64,000 bases of DNA from Bidens hawaiensis (Eukaryota; Streptophyta; Magnoliopsida; Asterales; Asteraceae), in assembly GCA_021521415.1 (NCBI GenBank), contig JAIQDT010000027.1:5649325-5713324 (forward strand), written 5' to 3'. Shown piece by piece: positions 45,850 to 56,230 of the stretch. The position numbers were made by a program, and so were the translations under genes. The notes under the pieces were generated by a model. The model did not search any database, was not told where the DNA came from, and saw only the letters and a program-made list of their open reading frames with translations. Position 1 is the first letter of the stretch, and every line of letters starts with the position of its first letter.

Positions 45850-47101
45850 TGTTGAGTCAAACAATTGACCTAAGGGGGAGATTGTTGAGTCAAAGATTTT
45901 ACCAGAATGAATTATATGGAAGATTGGAATCTTCTCAACCTCCTCAGAATTCGCTAAGTATGGATCCGGGCACACCTTAGACATCCGAGCAAGGTTTTAC
46001 TTAGTCGGGTATGATATTTTGTCTATCGGGCAAGGTTTACTTCAAGAGGTCTTCTTTAGTGGATATCCGAGCAGGGTTTGCAAATTAGTGCATTGTCGAG
46101 CAAGGTACACTAGTTTATGTAAATCCGGGAAAGGTTCACTTTATCAAGCAAGGTTGTTCTTCAGAGCCAAGTATATTACTCTTCCAAGTAAGGTTTGGTT
46201 AACCAAGTCCAAGAAGCCAAGTGATTGGAAGACCGGGCAAGGTATTCATTAATAAATATGGTCCAAGTAGGCTTGATGAAAATGGAATATCTCTAAGTAA
46301 CATCGGGCAAGGTTCAACTCAAGCAAGGTATTATTCTCCCGAGTACACTTTGCTAATAAGTTATTTTAGCAAAAATTTGAAATGGATCATTAATGAACAA
46401 GGTTGCTCATAAGGGGTTGTCGGGCAAAGTATGGCAAAGTCAAGAACACCGAAGTCTACCCGGACTCTTCAAGCAAAGTCTACCCGGAAACTGATCCCAG
46501 ACATACTTCTATGTTACCATGTCTTGAAGGATGGCAGAGTACACAGCGTACTCGGAAAATTAAGATTTATGAAAAGCCTACCCGGAAGACTTGTTTTACA
46601 CTTAGTTTATTTTGAATATGTAATTTGAATATGTACGTTGTATTTAGGGTTTCTAGAAGGAATGACAGCTGTCCTAGGTTGGCAGGCCTATAAATAGAAT
46701 GTTTAGGGCAAGCCGCCAGGAGAGAGACACAAACAAAGAGAGACACAAACAGAGGGGGACAGATACACACAACACGATATTCACGGATAAGGATAGACAT
46801 ACACATTTATTGAGAGAGAATATCGTGTGACGGCTGTCCTGGGATTCCTAAAACCCTAAATCGATTATCCACTTTGTATGATTGATATTATATAAATGGA
46901 AATCTTTTGAGTGAATCTTGTTTGTGTTATCTATCATTGAATACTTATTAAGCAACCGTATGTTTGTTATTGATTCCTCCTTTAACAAACAGATATATTT
47001 CTAAATATAGCAACCCGTCATTAACTCTCTTGTCGGCACATTAATCTGTGTGAGTTATTACATGATTAAGTAAGATTCAGCTGAAATCGAGGGGCCTGAC
47101 A
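45850..47101 (+). repeat. copia-3 3' LTR, 1252 bp
   Basis: Preceded by the purine tract GAGGGAGAT (45841-45849) and starting TGTTGAGTCAAACAATTG. A second GGGGGAGATTGTTGAGTCAAA lies 24 bp inside. The end CGAGGGGCCTGACA is followed by ATCAC. It has CGGGCAAGG-type motifs at 45960-46500 and TATA box TATAAATA at 46689-46696. Confidence 0.93.
46689..46696 (+). promoter_or_regulatory. copia-3 LTR TATA box
   Basis: TATAAATA in GGCCTATAAATAGAATG, present identically in the 5' LTR at 37855-37862. It sits downstream of the LTR motif cluster, mirroring the accessory-gene promoter. Confidence 0.6.
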
Positions 47102-47106
47102 ATCAC

Positions 47107-48516
47107 TGTTCGACCTACGGTGTATATGAGTATTATAAGGCAGTTTTGGGATACTGCTGCGTATGTGGAGGAAGAGAAGCATATTCGAGCCACGATTAAT
47201 GAAACTCCTATTACAATTGATGTTGATGTAATTAGGCGTGTGCTTCGATTTGCTGATACTGATGACAATCCGAGTGAATTTGATAGGCAACTGGTCAGGG
47301 GTTTGTTTACACGTATGCGGTATGGTGGAGATGTTAATAAATCTATCTTGAACAAGAATGGATTATGTCCACCATATAAGTATCTTCTCCATGTTCTTAT
47401 TCACTGTATGAGTGGTCGTCGTGGTGGCTTTGATGAATGTCGACTGAGTTTGCAATCAGCCTTTGTGGCTTTAATCCTCAACAAGCCATTCAACTACTCT
47501 GAGCTTGTATTCGATCATTTGACAGAACAAGTTTAGCAGACGGACTAGAAGAAGAAATTTTTAATGTATCCTCGGATTTTGCAGTTGATTATTCAAGATT
47601 TGATACCTAATTTAGCAATTGATCAAACCTTGGTGAATGATAAGCTTCATATGGAACACATGATGGCCGATACTGTACTAAGAATGGCGATTTATCGAAA
47701 GGCAAGGCCAGCGGATAAACGAATGATTGGTCATATCGTTAATCCTAATTATGTATGTCCTTCCAAGGATCGCTGGATTCATGATGATTCAGATTCCGAG
47801 CGTGAGGAAGGAGAAGGTGGGAACAATGGTGATGATGGGAATGATGGTAATGATGGAAATGATGGTGATAGGGGTAATGATGGTGGAAATAGTGGTAGTG
47901 GTGATGCCGCTCTTAAAGAACAACAAGATGCAGTTGATGCTGCATTAGCTGCCACCATTGCTGCTCAATTAGAAAGAAAGAGAAAAGGGAAGGCAGTGGC
48001 AACTGGTGAGCCATCAAAGAAGAGACGTGTGTCTGCTGGGGCTGGTGTAATCATTGGTGTGCCATCACCTCGTCAACCAACGCCTCAAAGCCCGGTAGTG
48101 CCAATTACAACTAGCACTCCGGCGATGACCTTGACGACGACGATGGTATCACATGAGCAGTTGGGTATGATACCTTAGTCAGCATTAACTGAAATACCTT
48201 TGCCGACTGATACTATGGCTACAACTCCTCCAACAATATCTCTGAGGCCTCCTCCTCCTAGTGATATCTCATTTATGAGAATTAGAAGGCCTTAAGGTCC
48301 AATCCAACCAATTCATCCATCTTTGTATGCTTTGCCACCAAATCGTCAGACAGAAATGCTTTTAAATCTTTTGCATTTATATGAGAATCTGATGTCTGCT
48401 GATCGGTTGAATCAAGAACGCTTAGTGGAAAATCAGAAGAAACTTCTCAACTATGTTTCTTTCTGTCAAAAGGATACAAAGGCCCTACTTGAGATTGTTG
48501 AGTCTCAGGGGGTGAA
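47107..48516 (+). pseudogene. Accessory gene aORF-2, middle segment
   Basis: Continues aORF-2 after copia-3 in the same phase. It completes the N-terminal domain: QFWDTAAYVEE, IRATINETPITI, VIRRVLRFADTDD, YKYLLHVLIHCMSGRR and MYPRILQLIIQDLIPNL. A Gly/Asn/Asp repeat follows (GNDGNDGNDG, near 47830), then an Ala-rich helix, basic clusters ERKRKGK and PSKKRRVS (NLS-like, near 47970-48030), and a Pro/Thr-rich part. In-frame stops are at 47534, 47546, 48176 and 48292, with no frameshift. It ends at the gypsy-4 insertion: GTGAA at 48512-48516 overlaps an internal PPT copy GGGGGTG (48508-48514). Confidence 0.85.
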
Positions 48517-51207
48517 TATGACAAACTGAAAATATTTCTTACTTTTTCAGACATTCATCACGACTTGACTCAAATTTTCGGGACGAAAATTCTTTAACAT
48601 GGGAATGATGTGACAATCGTCAATTTTAGGTTAACTCCGTTAATCCGTTAACTCAACTCCGTCAATTCAAACTTAAGATCATTGAATCTGTAACGCACAC
48701 CTCATTACATTTAAACTAGGGTTTAAATGACGCTTGACACTTACTACATGTGTAGTCTTTCGGGAATTGCACCGAAACGCAAACGAGTTGACGCAAACAA
48801 TTGGTGAATAAACGAAAAACGTCAAAACAATAATTATGTGATAATTATGTGTTAGACATATGTGTTACTTGATTATATTATGTATGATACTAAACAAGAA
48901 ACAAGAGCTAGTTAAAATAAGCTAGAAAAGTGCAAATTAGAAGTTGAGGGACCTAGATGTAACATGTTATTATAAATAATAATATAAACCTAAACCCTAA
49001 CACTCCCTCTCCCTCCCTCTAGACCGATCGGCCCTCCTCCCCCCTTGTTCTTGGCTGCCGTCAATCACACACACACATATACACAAGATCTTTCAAGTTT
49101 AATCGAAGATTAAGGTGCTAGGAAGGTATAAACAACTATCCTATGTATTTTACATGCTTAATTTTGAGTTTGAATGGATTAATTATAAACCCTAAAATCT
49201 GGAAATTTCATATATTGTGTTCATATGATCTTTGTTTGATTTGATGATGTATTGATGATGATTTGATAACTAGAATTGATATTGTTACATGTTAATTGTT
49301 GTGTCTTGATTTTGAGATCAAATAAAACCCTAACCATGTATGTATGGTGTAATTGATGTGCATGGATAGTGATTATGGTGTCTGGAGTGTTATATGAACG
49401 GATTATAGTCTATAGATGGTTAATATGTTGAGTTTTGTTGCAAACAGTTTCTGGACAGGTTGTGTTGTTGATGTTCAATTGACTGTATCGGGGTGTAAAT
49501 GTGAAAATTGGTTGAGATTATTGATACTACAGTAAACTAGGTTGAGTCTAGTTTCTAAAGAATATAAATTTGCAATTTTTGGACGTGTAAAAGTTAACCT
49601 TTATGATTTTACAAAAACGTTGTGCAAAGCTGAGTTGTTAGGCCTGCTGTTAGGTTGTTTTGTAAATGTTATATCTCATGAACTATGAGACCAATTGGGT
49701 TGGTTCCACTTCTGGAAGTTGACTTATTGAGTTAGGAACCTAACCCAAGTGGTCTTGCATTTTTTGGATTTTTCATTTAATGGAAATTTCAAATAACATT
49801 CTGTTGCGCATGAATTTGACTGTTATGAGCTTGCTGTAGTTTTTTGATCATTATGAGAAATCTATGTGGAATAAAATTAAATAAAGTATGTTCTGGAAAC
49901 CTAACACATGCATGCTTTAGTGATGATTTTTGGTAAATTAATTGAGATGCTATGATCGGTGGAATAGTACAATCTTTCAAGTAGAATTTCTGTCTCGGTG
50001 AAACTAGCTGCTGAATTTTGTGAAAATGCATGAAACATGATAATTGTTAGTTAATTGTTATGTTTTGACCAATTTGCCCCTGCGGGGAATACTTGCTAAA
50101 TAGTTGTCGTGTTTTGACCAAATTGCCCTTGCGGGGAATAATTGCTAGTTAATTGTTATGTGTGACCAAATTGCCCTTACGGGGAGTAATTGCTAGTGAT
50201 GTACATTGTTAATACATGACACGTAAATAATTGCTCACACACCTATCGTATCACAAATGTACTCGTTAAGTCACACACGATTCACAAACAAACACGAAAC
50301 GTATCTTGTGATTAGGAATTATGTGCCAGGTCTAGAGACTCGATATTAGTTCCGATACTTAGAAAATCTCCTTGTTGTTTTAGAACGCTAGAGAGAGTTT
50401 TCTGTGACGCGCATCACTTGGTGATTTATTTTGGGAATTCTTCGCAAACAGTGAGTTTCACTTACCCCTTTAAACTGTTTTAAACGCTTTTCACTAGGGG
50501 GAGATAACATACTCCGAAAACGCTTTTAAGATTTTGTTAGTAAATTATATATCACTTGTAAAGGCTAAGTGGCAAACGAAACAATTGAAGTCCTACACAT
50601 CGAACCGGTTAATATTTGGATAATAGCGAGTTACTGTTGAGTAGTACTACTGGGTTTGACAAACCCTACCCAACGCTAAACTCTACTGGAGGTCGAGCGG
50701 GTGTAATTTTGGCTAACACATACCATGGTCTGGATGACCTGGTGGCAAGGCACTTGATAAACAGTCAGCTTCGGTGTCGAACACTTAGTAATACTTGTTG
50801 TATAGGCTAGCTACCTATCGATATATAATTGATTTAACACTATCTGGTAACGCAAAACACTGAACGCAAAACGCTAAACGCTAAACGTTTTATTTTATTT
50901 AAACTTGTGAACTCACCAACCTTGTGTTGACACTTTTAGTATGTTATTCTCAGGTAGCCGAGGCGGGCGCGCGGTATAGGATCATGCATGGTTTTTGAAC
51001 ATTCTGATATGCAAACATGTTTTAACTATTATTACTTGGGTTTTTAAGTCGTCCTGCGTGACGCAACTTTTGTCTTTTGGTTTTTACGCTTCCGCACTTA
51101 ATTTCATTTAAACGTTTTGATGGTTTGATTATAACTGATGATTCTGATCTTGTTAGTTCACACCCTCTGACGGTAAAACTCCGTTAGTGGAATTTGAGGG
51201 TGTGACA
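48517..51207 (+). mobile_element. gypsy-4 remnant: LTR with a sliver of internal sequence
   Basis: Flanked by GTGAA (48512-48516, 51208-51212). The right part is a full LTR, 48609-51207 (2599 bp), TGTGACAATCG to GGGTGTGACA. The left edge begins TATGACAAACTG, close to the LTR start, and after about a dozen bases passes into an internal tail with a TTTTCGGGACGAAAATTC box as found before gypsy 3' LTRs. The simplest reading is a full element that lost nearly all of its 5' LTR and its internal region. No coding remains. Confidence 0.8.
50047..50197 (+). repeat. Three-unit tandem repeat in the gypsy-4 LTR
   Basis: Three units of about 50-57 bp with core GACCAAATTGCCCTTGCGGGG and TAATTGCTAGTTAATTG. 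Degenerate but clear. Confidence 0.8.
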
Positions 51208-52657
51208 GTGAAGATTAAAGAGCAAGATGATCTGATCTTACAATTGACTTGCAAAGATGATGCTTTGAAGAAGATCAAGAATAATGAGGAAGATCCTGAT
51301 GATGATGAGTTTGGTGCTGGTGGTGAGCCTAAACAAGCTCAAGACCTTGCGTCTGGTGCGGGTACGAGTACTGTTGACGATTCAGAGAAACAGATTGTTG
51401 TTTATCGTGATTATTCGCCTGCTAAACCAATTGAGATGATTGAAGCCGACATGGTAATATTTATGGATGGAACGGGGGTGATTAGAAGTATGGCGAACAA
51501 CGATGAGATAGAGGTGGGTGAGTTTGTCGACAGGTCTTTGACACGAGAGCAGATTTCCATACTGCTTGGGTTGAATGATGAACAGTTGACTATGTTAGAA
51601 ACTGAGCCTGATGTCGAAGTGGTGAATGAGGAAGGTATAGAGGATGATCTGTCTAGTCAAATGAATACATATATTATTTACGATGATGAGGATGCTGAGA
51701 TGGAAGATTTCACTGCTGAGGAGTATCTTGACTTGTATCAACACACGAACGTTGATCAAGGTGCTCCGGTATTTAATGAACAAACTTTTAAAGCAACTGA
51801 GGATTATTTGGAGAAGATGTCTAAGGGAAAGAAAGTTGTGGATACTCTTTTTTGACTCTATTGTGAACCCAACTAATGCTGATATTGCTAAATGGTTCAG
51901 TCATAGAGCTGCAGGTAAAATTATCAAGGCGTATCGATTTGTTGATCAAGAACGGAAAGACACGGCAGCTGCATGGGTCAAAGATAATCATGTAACTACC
52001 TTCAAGACTGTACCCAAGGTTCATGGTGACATCGTCTCATGGCTATACGATTTTGAGCTTAAGGTATGTATAGTAAAATGGGAGAAGGGAGTTCAGTACT
52101 ACGAGAGAATAATGGATGTTCTTACACTACCGCGTTGGGATGTTCGTACCCTCGCGAGGCGTCCATTTATCAATCGTGGTGGCATCCAGACAGCTGAGTG
52201 GTTTCATCAACACTTGTTGTTCAAAGTTAATCATGGGTTCAAGTTCTTCAAGCCCCAGGTCCTGAGACGCAAACGCATTGACGAAATTGATCCAAAGACT
52301 GGGTGGAAGAAACTTGTTCTTAAAGTAAAACCGCCGAAGACGATGAAGAGAGTGCCAGTGAAGACGATGCCCCAACAAATGCATCTCTCTTTCAACCGAT
52401 GGTACTATGACAATCGGACGGGCGAGGCCGTCATTGTACTTGGTAAAGGACTGAAGACTGAGCTTATCAAGATAATCGAACCGATGTGGTTGGTTAATTT
52501 ATCTGAAACAGACAATGACGTGCTACACAGGAAACAGATTCTGATCGAGCACAATGATGACTACGACCTGGCTATGCAATTCCAACGTGTTGTGCGCGTT
52601 TGTCATGAAAATGGAATTCATAGTTGCAGAGACTGGCGGTCCATGCGCTTCAAGTAA
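51208..52657 (+). pseudogene. Accessory gene aORF-2, C-terminal segment
   Basis: Resumes in phase after gypsy-4. An acidic, coiled-coil-like part runs to about 51840. A 1-bp insertion in a T run (near 51848) then shifts frame into the well-kept C-terminal domain: KWFSHRAAGKIIKAYRF, first module WLYDFELKVCIVKWEKG (near 52037), second module RWYYDNRTGEAVIVLGKG (near 52399) with EPMWLVNLSE, and the closing FQRVVRVCHENGIHS, stop at 52655-52657. aORF-2 would be about 1,030 codons in all. The PPT follows after 25 bp. This end matches aORF-1 closely and aORF-3 more distantly. Confidence 0.87.
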
Positions 52658-52678
52658 CTTAAAGACAAAGAGCTCAAG

Positions 52679-52901
52679 ACGAGGGGGTGTCTGTTAGTGC
52701 ACGGTTTTGTGTCTTGAGTCTTTGTAATTGTCGTTAACGTATTTTGGTTTAATTAATGTAATAAATTATGATTATTTCATGTAATTCGTTAATGTATAAG
52801 GCTAGTTCGCTAAGAATGTTTAGCGAACTAGACTTTAAGTTCAATCGCCTCTGATTCGTTAGGGGATGTTAACGAATCAGGGGGTGTGTCGCCTATTTAA
52901 T
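52679..52901 (+). repeat. copia-2 PPT and truncated 3' LTR
   Basis: PPT ACGAGGGGGTGTC (52679-52691), then LTR from 52692 (TGTTAGTGCACGG) until gypsy-2 starts at 52902. It holds two inverted repeats built from the family motif: CTAGTTCGCTAA/TTAGCGAACTAG (52802-52813, 52820-52831) and TGATTCGTTA/TAACGAATCA (52852-52861, 52870-52879). Only 210 bp of LTR is visible. Confidence 0.88.
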
Positions 52902-55900
52902 TGTAACACCCCGTAACCGCAGCGGAAACGTACACGGGATGCAACAGACACATCTGATATCAACAGCATTGCTTATAAGGAAAATACCACTACATTAATT
53001 TATATCATATTACATTGTTGCTAGTTTCGTTACTGTCTAGGTGTTACACACAAGTTTTACCGATAAAACCTTAATATATTCATTACAAAATATAGATCAG
53101 CAAGCTTCCAAAAAGTAGCACAGATCATTAAACACATGTCAATCATTCCAACTTGGGCATACCTAGAAAACATGTAAAGAAAACGGGTCAACTACGAATA
53201 GTTGGTGAGTTTCACTAATTTAAATAAACACTGACAGATCATTTTAATAATCATTTATTAACAATGTAATTATGCGGGGAACTATGTTTTCCCCAGAACA
53301 TTTCCATTAATCTTCTGGGAACTATGTTACCCCAGAACAATTATAACCTCTGGGAACTATGTTACCCCAGAACAATAATAACCTCCGGGAACTATGTTAC
53401 CCCAGAACAATAATAACCTCCGGGAACTATGTTACCCCAGAACAATAATAACCTCTGGGAACTATGTTACCCCAGAACAATGATAACCTCTGGGAACTAT
53501 GTTACCCCAGAACAATAATAATAACCTCTGGGAACTATGTTACCCCAGAACAATCCCACGCGATAAACAATTTATATATTCTATGCATCAAACCATATAT
53601 ATATTTAAATATACAAGTGTTTCCATACGATCGGTATGTACTTAAATACTGTAATAAAGACATGCTTTCCGCCCCGGGAAAATATTTAAAACAGTTCAGT
53701 AAAAGGGGCTCGTGAAAACTCACCTTTCTGTGAGTCGGGACGTGATACAATGAACTGCTATAAGCCTGGATCTGTAATATAATATTTAGTCGTTACTATA
53801 TAATTCCCATAAATTAAATACGTGTCAATCGGTACATCTGGGGACATTGTTAACCCATTACTGTAATCGATCCGGGGACAATGTTAACCCCATGACACTT
53901 CTAAGGACCCAGATTGTGACATTACTTAGAGTCTGACGGTCAAAATTGTCATTTTTATGTTTTCCTTGATTTGCGTGCTTAGCACGGTTATCCGTTTTTA
54001 GTTTCAAAAAAAATGAGTTTGCTCACAACCGACCCAAAAATGGTGTTTGACTGTTATTTTAGTTAAAGTGATGAAATTAGAGCTCGGTTTGGACACCCCG
54101 TTTGGCCGCGGGGCCTGTTTCCGTCATTTAGGTGCCGGAAACAGTAAATTCGGGTAAAATTACCCAAATCATCCGAATTATTTTCGGATGATTTACTTTT
54201 ATTTAATTTACTTAGTATTATGAAAATGGTCCATTTTTAGGTTTTTATATACCAGTCAGCTCGCTTATGCGAGTTTTGCCGGTTTACACGTTTTAAGCTT
54301 TAAAAAATTTGTTTTTATGTTCTTTTTAGCACAAATAATTACCCGTTTAGTCTCGGGTCTTGAAATTTTGCACAAAACTTATTTTGACAGTAAGAAATTT
54401 TACAAAAATTTTCCAGATTTAATTTTTATATTTACATTTATTTATCTATTTTTAATCATCATTAAAGCACTAAATATGTCAAAAATATCAAAAGACTTTA
54501 GAAAAATCCCAAATTTTTCCGGGATGATCCCTGCCATCCTCATAACTCCCTGGAATTTTTCCAGAATCCAAAACTCATTTTTCAAGCCGTTTTCACAAAA
54601 ACCGAGCTAGAAAGCCCTAGAACTCGTTTTACCGAAAAGCCCCCTTAGACTTCTCCAACTGAGCTCAAATTTTGTGTGTGACTTTTATATGTTATAAAAA
54701 GCTTATCCTAAATTTTCCAGAATTTTTCATCAAGTTTAGCTATTTTTCACCATTTTTGACCAAAACCGAGCATTAAATTCACCAAATATTCATCTTTTAT
54801 CCAAAAATTACCAAAAATTCACAGATCTCATATTTTCATGTGTAGATCATCTCTGTGAAATTTCATGATCCGACTATAAGTACACTACAATCTGTCCAAA
54901 ATCATAGATCCACACGAAAACCGAACTATCTTGTGTTTTCTAGCGTTAGATCGCAAAGATCTTGGTTTCTAGCCTTTGCTAGCCACTAGATACAACACTT
55001 ACAAGCACAATAACACTATACCAAGCAAGTTACACCAACAATCAAACCATTTCTTTCATAGTGTCGGTTTTGATATAAAAACAAAGGTTTTAACCGTAAA
55101 AATCCGTTCTCGACTCTTTTTACTCATTTCTTGGACCAAGATCCCTTGTATAACTTGTATACATCTCATGATCATGCAAGAGTCGGTTTCATCTCGGGTT
55201 TTCACCCGTCTTTCACTTGGAAATTCATTTTTAAAGATTCTAACCGTAAAAATTCGTTATTGACACTTTTAACTCGTTTCTTGGATCAAGATCCCGTGTA
55301 TAACTTGTATACATCACTTGATCTAGCAAGGATCGGTTCCATCTCGGGTTTTCACCCATATTTCACTTGGAACCTATTGTTCTTGCAAAACAACTCAAAA
55401 TTAAGAAATCAACACCAAAGATTATGCATTATAACATGCTTATACCTTGTGTTCTTGGTTAAAAGGGATGGATTTGGATGAACACTTGAATTGTTTGAAG
55501 AGATTTGAGAGAGTTTGATGTTGAAAAAAAGAAAATGAAATGATATTGTGAAGAGGGTGGGCCGATCGGTCCACCATATGGGGTGGGATGGGACCCACAA
55601 GTCCATTCTAAGCCACATATTCGGATTACGCAATCCGGATAATGTTGTGGATAATCTGGTTCAGTTCGTTTCTCGTTTAAACTCGTAATTCGGCTTAAAA
55701 CGAGCCTAAAATGGTCGTTTTTCGGGTTAAAATAAAATTTACATAAAACTGATTTAAAAACTTTAAAAACTTAACCCATGACATTAAATGACTTAAAACA
55801 TCATATTATTAATAATTACGCATCTTTTTCGGCTTGATCGATCGTCTCTTGCTTGGTTTGATGTTAAAGGTTTCGTTTATCGTACTGACGTACTAATAAA

Positions 55901-56194
55901 TCGAAATCCTTTTTCTGTGCTATAATTCACTTATCCCGAAGCATTAATACTTCGTAAACATCACTAAACATTATATACTTCGTCTATAATGTAATTCCCG
56001 ATTCGTTCGGGTTTTAATAATCGTTCATTGGTTAATTGTAATTCCAATACGATTCACTATATAATCGAGTATGATTCGTGCTATGAATCATATATACTCG
56101 TATATACGTACTATAACTCATAAAATCAATATTAAATGACACGTAAATAGTATATACCGGCTAGGGTATACCTGGATTTGCCGGAATCGTTACA
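52902..56194 (-). repeat. gypsy-2 3' LTR (left copy), 3293 bp
   Basis: TGTAACACCCCGTAACC to GGAATCGTTACA. It contains a 37-bp minisatellite (53274-53553) and the conserved hairpin AAATCATCCGAA/TTCGGATGATTT (54166-54177, 54183-54194), next to a GGGTAAAATTACCC dyad. No gene; short open frames shared with the right copy reflect LTR duplication. Confidence 0.93.
53274..53553 (-). repeat. 37-bp minisatellite in the gypsy-2 LTR
   Basis: About eight units GGGAACTATGTTACCCCAGA plus ACAATAATAACCTCC. The right LTR carries the same array at 62653-62932 with the same unit number by eye. Confidence 0.92.
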
Positions 56195-56207
56195 TTCTCC
56201 CCCCGTT
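56195..56207 (-). other. gypsy-2 polypurine tract
   Basis: Minus strand AACGGGGGGAGAA directly before TGTAACG, preceded by TTTCGAGGACGAAATTT. Identical in core to gypsy-1. Confidence 0.9.
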
Positions 56208-56230
56208 ATAAAAATTTCGTCCTCGAAATT

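Larger units (their letters stand above)
24928..47101 (+). mobile_element. copia-3: LTR element carrying only an accessory gene
   Basis: Two LTRs of exactly 1252 bp (the left one after removing gypsy-1) and a perfect ATCAC duplication (24923-24927, 47102-47106) define an integrated element, about 10.1 kb without gypsy-1. The internal part has spacer, accessory gene aORF-3 and PPT, but no gag, protease, integrase, RT or recognisable PBS. The region after the 5' LTR starts with about 35 bp resembling LTR interior, then spacer homologous to copia-1 and copia-2. By eye the LTRs differ at a few percent, so it is not very recent. It is either a non-autonomous element or a later internal deletion. 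Confidence 0.88.
14143..52901 (+). mobile_element. copia-2: Sirevirus-like Ty1/copia element hosting nested insertions
   Basis: Leader, gag, pol, spacer, accessory gene, PPT and start of 3' LTR can be followed on the plus strand, interrupted inside the accessory gene by copia-3 (24928-47101) and gypsy-4 (48517-51207). Without these, about 14 kb remain. The 5' LTR and PBS are missing: the left end abuts the gypsy-3 LTR, and the sequence further left belongs to copia-1. The 3' LTR is cut by gypsy-2 at 52902. Many stops and frameshifts make it the oldest layer here. Confidence 0.88.

Noticed and set aside
53274..53553. Regular repeat array that might suggest CRISPR
   Set aside because: Units are contiguous without unique spacers, lie in a plant LTR and recur in the partner LTR: a minisatellite.
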